A DNA stretch of 64,000 bases from Pseudomonas sp. MAG733B (GCF_036884845.1 NZ_CP145732.1:1612001-1676000); one strand, 5' to 3'; counted from the stretch's first letter, positions 17,205 to 28,016 are shown. A program made the numbers and translations. Notes: generated from the letters alone by a model not told the origin.

Positions 17205-18023
17205 TTAGCGCTTCAGCGAAGCCGGCAGGTGCGGCTGGATCGCCGTCAGTACTGCCTTGAAGCATTTGGTATTGCCGGCAACGATGTGGCCTTTTTCAAG
17301 GAAATCGTGACCGCCGGTGAAGTCGCTCACCAAGCCGCCAGCTTCCTGGATCAGCAGGGCGCCTGCAGCCATGTCCCACTCGGACAGGCCCGACTCCCAG
17401 AAGGCGTCGAAGCGGCCGGCAGCCACGTAGGCCAGGTCCAGGCTCGCCGAGCCAGCGCGGCGAATGCCGGCAGTCTGGCCAACTAGGGCGCGGAACATGC
17501 CCAGGTAGTTGTCGAGGTTGTCCATCTGGTCGTCACGGAACGGGAAGCCGGTACCCAGCAGGGCGCCGTCGAGGCTGGTGCGACCGCTGACGCGCAGGCG
17601 ACGACCGTTCAGTTGAGCGCCGCGACCGCGGCTGGCGGTGAATTCTTCTTGGCGAACCGGGTCCAGAACAACAGCGTGCTCAAGACGACCGCGGTATTTG
17701 CAGGCGATGCTGACAGCGAAATGAGGAATGCCGCGCAGGAAGTTGGTGGTGCCGTCCAGCGGATCGATGATCCACAGGTACTCTTCGCCTTCGATGCCGG
17801 TGCCGGCGTGCAGGCCGGTTTCTTCACCGCGGATCGAGTGATTCGGGTAAGCCTTGCGCAGGGCGTCGATGATTTTCTGTTCAGCGGCGCGATCCACCTC
17901 GGATACGTAATCCTTGGCGTCTTTTTCGTCGACCTTGATGGTATCCAGGCGCTCGATGGAGCGGAAGATCAATTCACTGGCGCTGCGGGCGGCGCGCAGC
18001 GCGATATTCAGCATGGGCTGCAT
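17205..18023 (-). CDS. suhB: Inositol-1-monophosphatase / Nus-factor SuhB
   Basis: The 272-residue member of the inositol monophosphatase family carries the metal-binding motif WIIDPLDGTTNF (about 83-94), the GEETG site upstream and SEWDMAAGALLIQEAGG near the C terminus. Apart from hydrolysing myo-inositol phosphates, SuhB takes part in rRNA antitermination in enterobacteria and affects virulence regulation in P. aeruginosa (literature). It is divergent from trmJ. Confidence 0.95.
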   Translation of the reverse strand: MQPMLNIALRAARSASELIFRSIERLDTIKVDEKDAKDYVSEVDRAAEQKIIDALRKAYPNHSIRGEETGLHAGTGIEGEEYLWIIDPLDGTTNFLRGIPHFAVSIACKYRGRLEHAVVLDPVRQEEFTASRGRGAQLNGRRLRVSGRTSLDGALLGTGFPFRDDQMDNLDNYLGMFRALVGQTAGIRRAGSASLDLAYVAAGRFDAFWESGLSEWDMAAGALLIQEAGGLVSDFTGGHDFLEKGHIVAGNTKCFKAVLTAIQPHLPASLKR

Positions 18024-18169
18024 GGATGTGTCACCTAAGGTTGTTAAAGAAAGCCGGGCATTCTATCAGAAAGTTTCTACAGGAGAAGGACGACGTTCGC
18101 TTTCATGGCTTAACGGTAGCTAGCGCTGTAAGATTCCGCTCCCGATTATCGTGTTCGAGAGCGCCTCCC

Positions 18170-18940
18170 TTGCTGCAAAACATTCGTGTCGTCCTGGTCA
18201 ATACCAGCCATCCGGGCAATATCGGCGGGGCTGCGCGTGCCATGAAGAACATGGGCCTGTCGCGGCTGGTGCTGGTCGAGCCTCGTCTGTTCCCGCATCA
18301 CGAAGCCGATGCTCGTGCTTCCGGTGCCGGTGACATCCTTGAAAACGCTCAAGTCGTCGCCACCTTGGAAGATGCCTTGGTCGGCTGCAACCTGGTGCTC
18401 GGCACCAGCGCTCGCGACCGCCGCATTCCCTGGCCATTGCTCGATCCCCGCGAATGCGGAACGAAGGTGGTCGAGGAAGCAGGGCAGGGTGCGGAAATCG
18501 CCCTGGTGTTCGGTCGTGAAGATTCCGGCCTGACCAACGAAGAGCTGCAGCGATGTCATTATCACGTGCACATCCCATCAGACCCTGAGTTCAGTTCGCT
18601 GAACCTTGGGGCGGCGGTGCAGGTGTTGAGTTATGAAGTGCGCATGTCCTGGCTCGCGGCCCAAGGCCAGCCGAGCAAGGTCGAGAAGGAAGAAGTGGCC
18701 TCGGTCAAAAGCGCTGAGCTGGCGACCATGGACGAGCTGGAGCGATTCTATGAGCACCTGGAGCAAACCCTGGTGGCCATCGAATTCCTCGACCCGGAAA
18801 AACCACGGCACTTGATGGCGCGCCTGCGCCGGTTGTACGGACGCAGCTCGGTCAGCCGGGCGGAAATGAATATATTGCGTGGCATCCTCACGGAAACCCA
18901 AAAAGCGGCCCGTGGTGAGCTTCTTAAGCGGAAGGATTAA
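18170..18940 (+). CDS. trmJ: tRNA (cytidine/uridine-2'-O-)-methyltransferase TrmJ
   Basis: TrmJ methylates the ribose of nucleotide 32 in several tRNAs using SAM. The 256-residue SPOUT-family protein has the motifs [19 protein letters not shown] at the start, [13 protein letters not shown] and [14 protein letters not shown] (the knot). I place the start at TTG 18170, which gives the normal N-terminus [13 protein letters not shown] and length; upstream ATG/GTG codons would add unrelated residues. The stop overlaps cysE (TAATG). Confidence 0.93.
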   Translation: MLQNIRVVLVNTSHPGNIGGAARAMKNMGLSRLVLVEPRLFPHHEADARASGAGDILENAQVVATLEDALVGCNLVLGTSARDRRIPWPLLDPRECGTKVVEEAGQGAEIALVFGREDSGLTNEELQRCHYHVHIPSDPEFSSLNLGAAVQVLSYEVRMSWLAAQGQPSKVEKEEVASVKSAELATMDELERFYEHLEQTLVAIEFLDPEKPRHLMARLRRLYGRSSVSRAEMNILRGILTETQKAARGELLKRKD

Positions 18941-19719
18941 TGATGTTTGAGCGTTTGCGTGAAGATATCCAGAGTGTTTTCCATCGTGACCCGGCGGCGC
19001 GTAACGCTTTTGAAGTCCTGACTTGCTACCCGGGCATGCACGCCATCTGGATTCACCGTTTGTCGGGGATGTTGTGGCGTGCGGACCTGAAATGGCTGGC
19101 GCGGCTGGTGTCGAACTTCGGTCGCTGGTTGACCGGGATCGAGATTCATCCGGGTGCCAAGGTTGGTCGACGCTTCTTTATTGACCATGGCATGGGCATC
19201 GTCATCGGTGAAACCGCCGAAATCGGCGACGACGTGACTATTTATCAGGGTGTGACCCTAGGCGGTACCAGCTGGAACAAGGGCAAGCGTCACCCGACGC
19301 TGGGCGATGGCGTTGTGGTCGGGGCGGGCGCGAAGGTGCTCGGTCCGTTCACGGTCGGTGCCGGGGCCAAGGTCGGTTCCAATGCCGTTGTGACCAAAGA
19401 AGTACCGCCGGGTGCCACGGTGGTGGGGATTCCGGGGCGGATCATCGTCAAGTCGGACGAAGAGCAGGATGCCAAGCGCAAGGCCATGGCCGAGAAAATC
19501 GGTTTTGATGCCTACGGCGTGACCGAAGACATGCCTGACCCGGTGGCTCGCGCCATTAACCAGTTGCTTGATCACTTGCAGGCGGTCGATGGTCGTCTGG
19601 AGGGGATGTGCGGGGCGCTGAAGGATCTGGGCAGTAACTACTGTGCGAAAGATCTGCCTGAACTGCGTGAAGAAGACTTCGCCTGCGTGAAGGACAAGGA
19701 TCAGAGTCAGGCCAGCTAG
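18940..19719 (+). CDS. cysE: Serine O-acetyltransferase
   Basis: CysE acetylates serine with acetyl-CoA, the first committed step of cysteine synthesis, and so supplies sulphur for the iscS product made next door. The 259-residue protein starts [20 protein letters not shown] after one extra Met, and shows left-handed beta-helix hexapeptides ([20 protein letters not shown]) with [18 protein letters not shown]. It overlaps trmJ and precedes the isc cluster. Confidence 0.95.
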   Translation: MMFERLREDIQSVFHRDPAARNAFEVLTCYPGMHAIWIHRLSGMLWRADLKWLARLVSNFGRWLTGIEIHPGAKVGRRFFIDHGMGIVIGETAEIGDDVTIYQGVTLGGTSWNKGKRHPTLGDGVVVGAGAKVLGPFTVGAGAKVGSNAVVTKEVPPGATVVGIPGRIIVKSDEEQDAKRKAMAEKIGFDAYGVTEDMPDPVARAINQLLDHLQAVDGRLEGMCGALKDLGSNYCAKDLPELREEDFACVKDKDQSQAS

Positions 19720-19732
19720 ATCGAGTCGACTT

Positions 19733-19800
19733 CATCGCGAGCAGGCTCACTCCTACAGGAGAACGCATTTCAATTGTAGGAGTGAGCCTGCTCGCGATGA
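19733..19800. repeat. REP doublet between cysE and iscR
   Basis: Facing REP elements at 19733-19758 and 19774-19800 (GTAGGAGTGAGCCTGCTCGC) with a short 15-base loop. The structure may end cysE transcription before the isc promoter. Confidence 0.85.
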
Positions 19801-19866
19801 ACGATAACGCGCAATCACTGGCTGTAACCGGCCAGCCTTTGCTATGATGCGGCCGCTCTTTTGCGG

Positions 19867-19926
19867 CTAAACCTGACTAAAGTACTAGGTCTTATAGTTG
19901 ACTTAAATACTCGGGAATTGCATACT
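19867..19926 (+). promoter_or_regulatory. isc promoter with IscR-type operators
   Basis: TTGACT (19898-19903) and CATACT (19921-19926) are 17 bases apart. The -35 is embedded in ATAGTTGACTTAAATACTCG plus GGAAT (19894-19918), an excellent match to the type 1 IscR site for the holo-regulator. A second similar sequence, CCTGACTAAAGTACTAGG, lies at 19872-19889. Holo-IscR binding here would repress the operon when Fe-S supply is sufficient. Confidence 0.8.
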
Positions 19927-19957
19927 CGCCCCATTCCGAACTCCGTGGTAATTGTCC

Positions 19958-20449
19958 ATGCGACTGACTACAAAAGGCCGATACGCCGTGACCGCCATGC
20001 TCGATCTGGCGTTGCACGCGCAGCACGGGCCCGTGTCCCTGGCCGATATCTCCGAGCGCCAAGGCATTTCCCTGTCCTACCTCGAACAGCTTTTCGCCAA
20101 GCTGCGCCGCAGCAACCTGGTGTCCAGCGTTCGCGGTCCAGGCGGCGGCTACCAGCTGTCTCGCGACATGCAGGGTATCCAGGTCGCCCAGGTGATCGAT
20201 GCGGTGAACGAATCGGTCGATGCAACCAAATGCCAGGGCCAGGGTGATTGCCATCAAGGTGACACCTGTCTGACCCACCACTTGTGGTGCGATCTGAGCC
20301 TGCAGATTCACGAATTTCTGAGCGGTATCAGCTTGGCTGACCTTGTGACTCGCCGTGAGGTGCAAGAAGTAGCCCAGCGTCAGGATCAACGCCGTTGCAA
20401 CAGCAAGGCGCCACGCCTGGACAAGATTGAAGCGTCCGCCGTCGAATGA
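19958..20449 (+). CDS. iscR: Fe-S cluster assembly regulator IscR
   Basis: This 163-residue Rrf2-family regulator starts [20 protein letters not shown] and has a winged helix with [15 protein letters not shown]. The cluster ligands are the three cysteines in [13 protein letters not shown] and the following His (residues about 92-107). It senses Fe-S status and controls its own operon through the sites at 19867-19918. iscS starts 50 bases downstream. Confidence 0.97.
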   Translation: MRLTTKGRYAVTAMLDLALHAQHGPVSLADISERQGISLSYLEQLFAKLRRSNLVSSVRGPGGGYQLSRDMQGIQVAQVIDAVNESVDATKCQGQGDCHQGDTCLTHHLWCDLSLQIHEFLSGISLADLVTRREVQEVAQRQDQRRCNSKAPRLDKIEASAVE

Positions 20450-20499
20450 CAGCCACAGAGCAAGCGGCGCGCCAGCCAGCCTGATTTAGGAGATAGTCC

Positions 20500-21714
20500 A
20501 TGAAATTGCCGATTTACCTTGATTACTCTGCGACTACCCCGGTTGATCCGCGTGTCGCGCAAAAGATGAGTGAATGCCTGCTGGTCGACGGAAACTTCGG
20601 TAACCCGGCGTCCCGTTCTCACGTGTTCGGCTGGAAAGCTGAAGAGTCCGTCGAAAACGCCCGTCGTCAGGTGGCCGATCTGGTCAACGCCGATCCGCGT
20701 GAAATCGTCTGGACCTCCGGCGCCACCGAGTCCGACAACCTGGCAATCAAGGGTGCGGCACATTTCTATGCCACCAAAGGCAAGCACCTGATCACCACCA
20801 AGATTGAGCACAAGGCTGTCCTCGACACCATGCGCCAACTGGAACGTGAAGGTTTTGAAGTGACCTACATCGAGCCTCGTACCGACGGCTTGGTAACCCC
20901 GGAGATGATCGAAGCCGAACTGCGCGACGACACCATCCTGGTTTCGGTCATGCACGTGAACAACGAAATCGGCACCGTCAACGACATCGCTGCAATCGGC
21001 GAGTTGCTGCGTTCCAAGGGCGTCCTGTTCCACGTCGACGCCGCTCAGTCCACCGGCAAGGTCGAGATCGACCTGCAGAAGCTGAAAGTCGACATGATGT
21101 CGTTTTCTGCCCACAAGACCTACGGTCCTAAAGGCATCGGCGCCCTGTACGTAAGCCGCAAGCCGCGCGTACGTATCGAAGCGACCATGCACGGTGGCGG
21201 TCACGAGCGCGGCATGCGTTCCGGTACCCTGGCCACTCACCAGATCGTCGGCATGGGTGAAGCTTTCCGTGTAGCCAAGGAAGACATGGCTGCCGAGAAC
21301 GTGCGCATCAAAGCCTTGAGCGACCGTTTCTACAAGCAGGTCGAGCATCTGGAAGAGCTGTACGTCAACGGCAGCCTGACCGCCCGCGTTCCGCACAACC
21401 TGAACCTGAGCTTCAACTACGTTGAAGGCGAGTCGCTGATCATGGCGCTCAAGGATCTGGCGGTTTCGTCCGGTTCGGCTTGCACCTCGGCTTCGCTGGA
21501 GCCTTCGTACGTACTGCGCGCCCTGGGCCGCAACGACGAACTGGCACACAGCTCGATCCGCTTCACCTTCGGTCGCTTCACCACCGAAGAAGAAATCGAT
21601 TACGCCGCGCAGAAAGTTTGCGAGGCCGTTACCAAGCTGCGCACTTTGTCGCCGCTGTGGGACATGTACAAAGACGGCGTCGATATCTCGAAAATCGAGT
21701 GGGCGGCACACTAA
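20500..21714 (+). CDS. iscS: Cysteine desulfurase IscS
   Basis: IscS takes sulphur from cysteine as an enzyme persulfide and passes it to IscU and tRNA-modifying enzymes. The 404-residue PLP enzyme has [10 protein letters not shown], the PLP lysine in [12 protein letters not shown] (about residue 206) and the mobile loop cysteine in [13 protein letters not shown] (about 328). It is preceded by AGGAGA. Confidence 0.98.
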   Translation: MKLPIYLDYSATTPVDPRVAQKMSECLLVDGNFGNPASRSHVFGWKAEESVENARRQVADLVNADPREIVWTSGATESDNLAIKGAAHFYATKGKHLITTKIEHKAVLDTMRQLEREGFEVTYIEPRTDGLVTPEMIEAELRDDTILVSVMHVNNEIGTVNDIAAIGELLRSKGVLFHVDAAQSTGKVEIDLQKLKVDMMSFSAHKTYGPKGIGALYVSRKPRVRIEATMHGGGHERGMRSGTLATHQIVGMGEAFRVAKEDMAAENVRIKALSDRFYKQVEHLEELYVNGSLTARVPHNLNLSFNYVEGESLIMALKDLAVSSGSACTSASLEPSYVLRALGRNDELAHSSIRFTFGRFTTEEEIDYAAQKVCEAVTKLRTLSPLWDMYKDGVDISKIEWAAH

Positions 21715-21738
21715 CTATAGAAGCCGCCGGATACAGGT

Positions 21739-21777
21739 CCTGTAGCAGCGCGGCGGTAAACGCAGCGCAACTACAGG
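21739..21777 (+). other. Stem-loop between iscS and iscU
   Basis: CCTGTAG (21739-21745) pairs with CTACAGG (21771-21777); GC-rich repeats inside the loop can add pairs. It may set differential stability of the isc mRNA. There is no T run. Confidence 0.4.
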
Positions 21778-21815
21778 GTCTCAAGAGCGGCCCTGATGAG
21801 TGAGGATTGAGAATC

Positions 21816-22202
21816 ATGGCTTACAGCGAAAAGGTCATCGACCACTACGAAAACCCGCGCAACGTCGGCAAGATGGACGCGGAAGATCCTGATGTCGGCA
21901 CCGGCATGGTCGGCGCTCCGGCGTGCGGCGACGTTATGCGCTTGCAGATCAAGGTCAACGACGCCGGCATCATCGAAGATGCCAAGTTCAAGACCTACGG
22001 CTGCGGTTCGGCTATCGCTTCCAGCTCCCTCGCCACCGAGTGGATGAAGGGCAAGACCCTGGACGAAGCGGAAACCATCAAGAACACTCAGCTGGCTGAA
22101 GAACTGGCCCTGCCGCCAGTGAAAATTCACTGCTCGGTACTCGCTGAAGACGCTATCAAAGCGGCCGTTCGCGACTACAAGCAGAAGAAAGGCTTGATCT
22201 GA
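21816..22202 (+). CDS. iscU: Fe-S cluster scaffold IscU
   Basis: IscU is the scaffold on which Fe-S clusters are built. The 128-residue protein has the three ligand cysteines in APACGDVM, YGCGSAIAS and KIHCSVLAED and the HscA-binding motif LPPVK directly before the last. ATG 21816 gives the normal MAYSEKVIDHYENPRNVG start. Confidence 0.98.
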   Translation: MAYSEKVIDHYENPRNVGKMDAEDPDVGTGMVGAPACGDVMRLQIKVNDAGIIEDAKFKTYGCGSAIASSSLATEWMKGKTLDEAETIKNTQLAEELALPPVKIHCSVLAEDAIKAAVRDYKQKKGLI

Positions 22203-22229
22203 TTTTTGGCGACGAGTAAGGAGTCACCG

Positions 22230-22553
22230 ATGGCTATCAGCATGACAGAAGCGGCTGCTCGACACGTGCGGCGCTCCCTCGACGGGCGCGGCAAAGGTGA
22301 AGGGATTCGTCTGGGTGTTCGCACCACAGGCTGTTCCGGCCTTGCCTATGTGCTGGAGTTTGTCGACGAGGTGGTTGCAGAGGATCAGGTGTTCGAAAGT
22401 CACGGCGAAAAAGTGATTATCGACCCGAAAAGCCTGGCCTACCTGGACGGCACCGAGCTCGATTTCGTCAAGGAAGGGTTGAACGAAGGCTTCAAGTTCA
22501 ACAACCCCAACGTACGCGGTGAATGTGGCTGCGGCGAAAGCTTCAACATCTGA
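22230..22553 (+). CDS. iscA: Fe-S carrier IscA
   Basis: The 107-residue A-type carrier has Cys in [13 protein letters not shown] and the C-terminal CGCGESF pair. It delivers clusters or iron to target proteins. The start is the ATG at 22230 with AAGGAG upstream. Confidence 0.97.
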   Translation: MAISMTEAAARHVRRSLDGRGKGEGIRLGVRTTGCSGLAYVLEFVDEVVAEDQVFESHGEKVIIDPKSLAYLDGTELDFVKEGLNEGFKFNNPNVRGECGCGESFNI

Positions 22554-22561
22554 GGCTTGTC

Positions 22562-23083
22562 GTGGGTACTCCTTGTCATTTCGCTTTATTTGAGCTGCAA
22601 CCGAGTTTCGATCTGGACCTCGACCAGCTGGCTACGCGCTACCGTGAGTTGGCGCGCAGTGTTCATCCGGACCGCTTTGCCGACGCTTCCGAGCGTGAGC
22701 AGCGGCTGGCGCTAGAGCAATCCGCGAGCCTCAACGAGGCCTACCAGACGCTCAAGAACCCACCCAAGCGCGCGCGTTACTTGCTCGCCTTGAATGGTGG
22801 CGAGCTGCCGCTGGAGGTCACGGTGCATGATCCGGAGTTTCTTCTGCAACAGATGGAGTTGCGCGAAGAGCTCGAAGACCTGCAGGACAGCGCCGACCTC
22901 AAGGGCGTTGCCGTCTTCAAGCGTCGCCTGAAGGCTGCCCAGGATGAACTGAACCAAAGCTTCGCAGCTTGCTGGAACGATGCCGCGCAACGCGAAAAGG
23001 CCGAACGCCTGATGCGGCGCATGCAGTTCCTCGACAAGCTCACCTACGAAGTGCGCCAGTTAGAAGAGCGCCTCGACGATTAA
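22562..23083 (+). CDS. hscB: J-type co-chaperone HscB
   Basis: HscB brings IscU to HscA and stimulates its ATPase. The 173-residue protein begins at GTG with [19 protein letters not shown], carries the HPD motif in [13 protein letters not shown] and a C-terminal three-helix IscU-binding domain. The start lies nine bases after the iscA stop. Confidence 0.96.
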   Translation: MGTPCHFALFELQPSFDLDLDQLATRYRELARSVHPDRFADASEREQRLALEQSASLNEAYQTLKNPPKRARYLLALNGGELPLEVTVHDPEFLLQQMELREELEDLQDSADLKGVAVFKRRLKAAQDELNQSFAACWNDAAQREKAERLMRRMQFLDKLTYEVRQLEERLDD

Positions 23084-23134
23084 CCCAGTGCCGCTCCGGT
23101 CGCACGCCTGATATACAGATAAGTCCTGATAACG

Positions 23135-24997
23135 ATGGCCCTACTGCAGATCGCCGAACCCGGCCAAAGTCCTCAACCGCACCAGCGTCGTCTGGCTGTG
23201 GGGATCGACTTGGGCACTACCAATTCGCTGGTCGCTGCATTGCGCAGTGGTCTTTCCGAGCCGCTTGCCGACGCAGAAGGGCGGGTCATCCTGCCGTCTG
23301 CCGTGCGCTATCACGCTGATCGCGTCGAGGTTGGCGAATCCGCCAAACTGGCTGCAGCTACCGATCCCTTGAATACCGTGCTGTCGGTCAAGCGCTTGAT
23401 GGGTCGTGGTCTGTCCGACGTCAAGCAATTGGGCGACCAACTGCCGTACCGCTTTGTCGGTGGCGAGTCGCACATGCCGTTCATCGAGACGATCCAGGGT
23501 CCGAAAAGCCCGGTGGAAGTCTCCGCCGATATCCTCAAGGTTCTGCGTCAGCGCGCTGAAGCGACCTTGGGTGGTGAACTGGTCGGCGCGGTGATCACCG
23601 TTCCGGCCTATTTCGATGACGCTCAGCGTCAAGCCACCAAGGATGCGGCCAAACTGGCCGGTCTGAACGTGCTGCGCTTGCTCAATGAGCCGACCGCAGC
23701 CGCTGTGGCTTATGGTCTGGATCAACACGCCGAAGGCCTGGTCGCGATTTACGACTTGGGTGGCGGTACTTTCGATATTTCGATTCTGCGCCTGACCGGC
23801 GGTGTCTTCGAAGTCCTGGCTACCGGTGGCGACAGCGCCCTGGGCGGCGATGACTTCGATCACGCCATTGCTGGCTGGATCATCGAGAGCGCGGGTCTGT
23901 CCGCCGATCTCGATCCGGGCGCGCAGCGTCAACTGCTGCAAACTGCCTGTGCAGCCAAAGAAGCGCTGACCAATGCCCCGTCGGTCGAAGTGGCCCACGG
24001 CGACTGGAAAGCCGAGCTGACCCGCGAAGCCTTCGATGCGCTGATCGAGCCGATGGTCGCGCGCAGCCTGAAAGCCTGCCGTCGCGCTGTTCGCGATTCC
24101 GGTGTCGAGCTGGAAGACGTGCACGCCGTAGTCATGGTCGGTGGTTCGACTCGCGTGCCTCGTGTTCGCGAAGCTGTCGCCGAAGCTTTCGGTCGCCAGC
24201 CGCTGACTGAAATCGACCCGGATCAAGTGGTAGCCATTGGTGCTGCGATCCAGGCCGATACCCTGGCCGGCAACAAGCGCGATGGCGATGAACTGCTGTT
24301 GCTTGACGTGATCCCGTTGTCCCTGGGCCTGGAAACCATGGGCGGCCTGATGGAGAAGGTGATTCCACGCAACACCACCATCCCCGTTGCCCGCGCCCAG
24401 GACTTCACCACTTATAAAGACGGCCAGTCGGCCATGGCGATCCACGTGGTGCAGGGCGAGCGCGAGCTGATCAGCGACTGCCGCTCCCTGGCGCGCTTCG
24501 AATTGCGCGGTATTCCGGCGATGGTTGCCGGTGCAGCGAAGATTCGCGTGACCTTCCAGGTCGATGCCGACGGTCTGCTCAGTGTTTCCGCCCGCGAATT
24601 GGGTTCGGGCGTCGAGGCCAGCATCCAGGTCAAGCCGTCCTACGGCCTGACCGACGGCGAAATCGCCAAGATGCTCAAGGATTCGTTCCAACACGCCAAC
24701 GACGACAAGGTTGCCCGCGTATTGCGCGAGCAGCAGGTCGATGCCCAGCGTCTGGTTGAGGCCGTGCAGGCTGCGCTTGAAGTCGATGGCGAACGCCTGC
24801 TCGACGCCGAAGAGCGCATGGTGATCGACATGCAGGTGCAGGAATTGACCGAACTGATGAAAGGCACCGATGGTTTCGCCATCGAGCAGCAGACCAAGCG
24901 TCTGTCGCAAGTGACCGATGCTTTTGCCGCCCGTCGTATGGATTCGACCGTGAAAGCCGCTTTGGCGGGCCGCAACCTGAATGAGATTGAGGAATAA
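23135..24997 (+). CDS. hscA: Hsp70-type chaperone HscA
   Basis: HscA is a specialised Hsp70 that drives cluster release from IscU by recognising LPPVK. The 620-residue protein has the nucleotide-binding signatures [26 protein letters not shown] and [17 protein letters not shown] in the first 370 residues, then a substrate-binding domain and a helical lid. The fdx gene starts three bases later. Confidence 0.98.
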   Translation: MALLQIAEPGQSPQPHQRRLAVGIDLGTTNSLVAALRSGLSEPLADAEGRVILPSAVRYHADRVEVGESAKLAAATDPLNTVLSVKRLMGRGLSDVKQLGDQLPYRFVGGESHMPFIETIQGPKSPVEVSADILKVLRQRAEATLGGELVGAVITVPAYFDDAQRQATKDAAKLAGLNVLRLLNEPTAAAVAYGLDQHAEGLVAIYDLGGGTFDISILRLTGGVFEVLATGGDSALGGDDFDHAIAGWIIESAGLSADLDPGAQRQLLQTACAAKEALTNAPSVEVAHGDWKAELTREAFDALIEPMVARSLKACRRAVRDSGVELEDVHAVVMVGGSTRVPRVREAVAEAFGRQPLTEIDPDQVVAIGAAIQADTLAGNKRDGDELLLLDVIPLSLGLETMGGLMEKVIPRNTTIPVARAQDFTTYKDGQSAMAIHVVQGERELISDCRSLARFELRGIPAMVAGAAKIRVTFQVDADGLLSVSARELGSGVEASIQVKPSYGLTDGEIAKMLKDSFQHANDDKVARVLREQQVDAQRLVEAVQAALEVDGERLLDAEERMVIDMQVQELTELMKGTDGFAIEQQTKRLSQVTDAFAARRMDSTVKAALAGRNLNEIEE

Positions 24998-24999
24998 CG

Positions 25000-25341
25000 A
25001 TGCCGCAGGTCATTTTTCTGCCACACGAGAAGTTCTGCCCTGAAGGCATGGTTGTTGAGGCTGAGACTGGTACGTCCATCCTCGAACTGGCCCACGCACA
25101 CCACATCGAGATGGAAAGCGCTTGCGGCGGCGTCTGCGCCTGCACCACTTGCCACTGCATCATCCGCGAGGGTTTCGACTCGCTGGAAGAGGCCGACGAG
25201 CTGGAAGAAGACTACCTTGATAAAGCTTGGGGTCTTGAGCGTGAGTCGCGTCTGGGATGCCAGGCCAAGGTCGGTACCGAAGACCTGACCGTCGAAATTC
25301 CGAAATACTCGCTCAACCACGCAGCCGAAGCGCCGCACTGA
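25000..25341 (+). CDS. fdx: ISC-system 2Fe-2S ferredoxin
   Basis: The 113-residue adrenodoxin-type ferredoxin has ligands in ACGGVCACTTCHC and LGCQAKV (four cysteines of the CX5CX2C...C pattern). It supplies electrons for cluster assembly on IscU. Confidence 0.97.
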   Translation: MPQVIFLPHEKFCPEGMVVEAETGTSILELAHAHHIEMESACGGVCACTTCHCIIREGFDSLEEADELEEDYLDKAWGLERESRLGCQAKVGTEDLTVEIPKYSLNHAAEAPH

Positions 25342-25355
25342 TTCAAGGAATTGTC

Positions 25356-25556
25356 ATGAGTCTCAAGTGGACTGATGTGCTGGAAATCGCGATCCAGCTG
25401 GCTGAAAGCAAGCCCGACGTGGACCCTATGTCGGTCAACTTCGTCGATCTGCGCAAATGGGTGATGGAATTGCCCGAGTTCGACGACAAGCCTGAGCATT
25501 GTGGCGAGAAGGTCCTGGAGGCCATTCAGGCCAACTGGATTGAAGAACGCGACTGA
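25356..25556 (+). CDS. iscX: ISC accessory protein IscX
   Basis: The 66-residue acidic protein starts MSLKWTDVLEIAIQLAESKP and ends with ANWIEERD; it is the last gene of the isc operon. IscX binds IscS and iron and tunes desulfurase activity. Its downstream hairpin (25586-25615) is the likely end of the operon. Confidence 0.95.
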   Translation: MSLKWTDVLEIAIQLAESKPDVDPMSVNFVDLRKWVMELPEFDDKPEHCGEKVLEAIQANWIEERD

Positions 25557-25570
25557 GCCACGCTGCAGGT

Positions 25571-25615
25571 TAGGCAATACCCAAGAACCCGCGTATAATT
25601 CGCGGGTTTAATTTT
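25571..25615 (+). promoter_or_regulatory. Combined isc terminator and ndk promoter
   Basis: AACCCGCG (25586-25593) and CGCGGGTT (25601-25608) form a perfect eight-base stem followed by TAATTTTT, a reasonable terminator for iscX. The loop is TATAATT, a perfect -10 box for ndk, with TAGGCA 17 bases upstream as a weak -35. One hairpin therefore seems to serve both functions. Confidence 0.65.
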
Positions 25616-25644
25616 TCGCAAATTACCGTTTCTGGAGTTACACC

Positions 25645-26070
25645 ATGGCTGTTCAACGTACTTTCTCCATCATCAAGCCTGACGCAGTTGCAAAAAACGT
25701 TATCGGCGAGATCACCACTCGTTTCGAAAAAGCTGGCCTGCGCGTTGTAGCTTCGAAACTGAAGCAACTGTCCAAAGCTGAAGCTGAAGGCTTCTACGCT
25801 GAGCACAGCGCTCGTGGTTTCTTCGGCGACCTGGTTGCTTTCATGATCTCCGGTCCGGTTGTCGTTCAGGTTCTGGAAGGCGAAAACGCTATCGCTCTGA
25901 ACCGTGAGCTGATGGGCGCTACCAACCCTAAAGAAGCTGCTGCCGGCACCATCCGCGCTGACTTCGCTGATTCCATCGACGCCAACGCTGTACACGGTTC
26001 GGACTCCGAAGCCGCTGCTGCTCGCGAAATCTCGTACTTCTTCGCAGCTACTGAAGTAACCACTCGCTAA
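25645..26070 (+). CDS. ndk: Nucleoside diphosphate kinase
   Basis: Ndk equilibrates nucleoside triphosphate pools through a phospho-histidine. The 141-residue protein has the typical start [18 protein letters not shown] and the active-site His in NAVHGSDS (about 117). Ribosome site and a strong -10 box in the upstream hairpin suggest high expression; codon use is strongly biased, in line with this. Confidence 0.98.
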   Translation: MAVQRTFSIIKPDAVAKNVIGEITTRFEKAGLRVVASKLKQLSKAEAEGFYAEHSARGFFGDLVAFMISGPVVVQVLEGENAIALNRELMGATNPKEAAAGTIRADFADSIDANAVHGSDSEAAAAREISYFFAATEVTTR

Positions 26071-26098
26071 GCATTGGCTTAAGAGTGAAGGTGAATCC

Positions 26099-27241
26099 AT
26101 GACTACATCGACTGTAAAAACTAACCTGCTGGGTCTGACTCAACAGGAAATGGAAAAATTCTTCGACTCAATCGGGGAGAAGCGTTTCCGTGCCGGTCAG
26201 GTAATGAAATGGATTCACCACTTTGGTGTCGATGATTTCGACGCCATGACGAACGTCAGCAAGGCCTTGCGCGAGAAGCTCAAGGCTGTTGCTGAAGTTC
26301 GCGGTCCGGAAGTGGTCAGCGAGGATATCTCCAGCGACGGCACCCGTAAGTGGGTGGTGCGCGTGGCGTCCGGCAGCTGCGTCGAGACCGTTTACATTCC
26401 CCAGGGCAAACGCGGCACCTTGTGCGTTTCGTCCCAGGCAGGCTGTGCCCTGGATTGCAGTTTCTGCTCCACCGGCAAGCAAGGCTTCAATAGCAACCTC
26501 ACCGCCGCCGAAGTCATCGGTCAGGTGTGGATTGCCAACAAATCCTTTGGTAGCGTCCCGGCAACCGTCGACCGTGCCATCACCAACGTGGTGATGATGG
26601 GCATGGGTGAGCCGCTGCTGAACTTCGACAATGTCATCGCGGCCATGCACCTGATGATGGACGACCTGGGCTACGGCATTTCCAAGCGCCGCGTGACCCT
26701 GTCGACCTCCGGCGTGGTACCGATGATCGATGAGCTGTCCAAGCACATCGACGTCTCCCTGGCGTTGTCCCTGCACGCACCGAATGACGCATTGCGTAAC
26801 CAATTGGTGCCGATCAACAAGAAGTATCCGCTTAAGATGCTGCTCGAGTCGTGCCAGCGCTACATGTCGTCCCTGGGCGAAAAGCGCGTGCTGACCATCG
26901 AGTACACCTTGCTCAAAGACGTGAACGACAAGGTCGAGCACGCCGTGGAAATGATCGAGCTGCTCAAGAACATCCCGTGCAAGATCAACCTGATTCCGTT
27001 CAACCCGTTCCCGCACTCCGGGTACGAGCGGCCTAGCAACAACGCCATTCGTCGGTTCCAGGATCAGCTTCATCACGCCGGCTTCAACGTCACTGTCCGC
27101 ACCACCCGTGGTGAAGACATCGACGCAGCCTGTGGTCAACTGGTAGGGCAGGTGCTGGATCGCACCCGTCGCAGCGAACGTTATATCGCCGTGCGTGAAC
27201 TCAACGCCGAAAACGATGTAGCGCAAAACGCCGCGAAATAA
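26099..27241 (+). CDS. rlmN: 23S rRNA/tRNA adenine-C2 methyltransferase RlmN
   Basis: This radical-SAM enzyme methylates A2503 of 23S rRNA and A37 of some tRNAs. The 380-residue protein has the CxxxCxxC cluster motif [15 protein letters not shown] (about 117-131) and [16 protein letters not shown]-terminal Cys in DIDAACGQL fits the methyl-carrying Cys. It follows ndk after 28 bases and starts the co-directional run to bamB. Confidence 0.97.
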   Translation: MTTSTVKTNLLGLTQQEMEKFFDSIGEKRFRAGQVMKWIHHFGVDDFDAMTNVSKALREKLKAVAEVRGPEVVSEDISSDGTRKWVVRVASGSCVETVYIPQGKRGTLCVSSQAGCALDCSFCSTGKQGFNSNLTAAEVIGQVWIANKSFGSVPATVDRAITNVVMMGMGEPLLNFDNVIAAMHLMMDDLGYGISKRRVTLSTSGVVPMIDELSKHIDVSLALSLHAPNDALRNQLVPINKKYPLKMLLESCQRYMSSLGEKRVLTIEYTLLKDVNDKVEHAVEMIELLKNIPCKINLIPFNPFPHSGYERPSNNAIRRFQDQLHHAGFNVTVRTTRGEDIDAACGQLVGQVLDRTRRSERYIAVRELNAENDVAQNAAK

Positions 27242-27257
27242 CCAAGAGAGGATCTCT

Positions 27258-28016
27258 ATGTCCCTGCGCTTTGCGCTGCTTTTGCTGTTGGCCAGCCTGT
27301 GTGCTGGCTGCGTGCTTTCGGGAGATTACAACCCGATGAAGACCAGCAAGGGCCGTGATGAAGCGCGGGCGGCCTATGTGCAACTCGGTATCGGTTATCT
27401 GCAACAAGGTATGACCGAACGCGCCAAAGTCCCCTTGAAGAAAGCGCTGGAGCTCGACAGCTCCGACCCTGACGCCAACGCGGCGCTGGGGTTGGTGTTC
27501 CAGGCCGAGATGGAGCCGGAGCTGGCCGACGAGCATTTTCGCAAGGCGCTGTCTTCCCGTTCCGGCGATGCGCGTATCCTCAACAATTACGGCAGTTTTC
27601 TGTTCGAGCAAAAACGTTACAAGGAAGCCTACGAGCGCTTTGAGCAGGCCGCCGCCGATACGCTGTATCCTGAGCGTTCGCGAGTGTTCGAGAACCTTGG
27701 CATGACCGCTTCAATGCTTGGCCAGCGTGATCTGGCCCAGCAGCAACTGGAAAAAGCCCTGCGTTTGAACCGCCAACAACCACGCGCATTGCTGGAAATG
27801 GCTGAGTTGTCTTACGAAGACAGGCATTATGTGCCCGCGCGTGACTATTACGACCGTTTTAGCCTGCTCACCGAGCAAAATGCACGTAGTCTATTGCTCG
27901 GCGTTCGGCTGGCAAAAGTGTTTGAAGATCGCGACAAGGCAGCCAGTTTTGGCCTGCAATTAAAACGACTCTATCCCGGTACACCGGAATATCAGCAATA
28001 CCTGTCGGAGCAATGA
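27258..28016 (+). CDS. pilF: Type IV pilus biogenesis lipoprotein PilF (PilW)
   Basis: PilF is the outer-membrane pilotin that helps assemble the PilQ secretin. The 252-residue protein has a lipobox at LCAGC (Cys18) and about six TPR helices pairs (YVQLGIGYLQQGMTERAK, AALGLVFQAEMEPELADEHF). It sits 16 bases after rlmN and overlaps rodZ by four bases. Confidence 0.95.
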   Translation: MSLRFALLLLLASLCAGCVLSGDYNPMKTSKGRDEARAAYVQLGIGYLQQGMTERAKVPLKKALELDSSDPDANAALGLVFQAEMEPELADEHFRKALSSRSGDARILNNYGSFLFEQKRYKEAYERFEQAAADTLYPERSRVFENLGMTASMLGQRDLAQQQLEKALRLNRQQPRALLEMAELSYEDRHYVPARDYYDRFSLLTEQNARSLLLGVRLAKVFEDRDKAASFGLQLKRLYPGTPEYQQYLSEQ

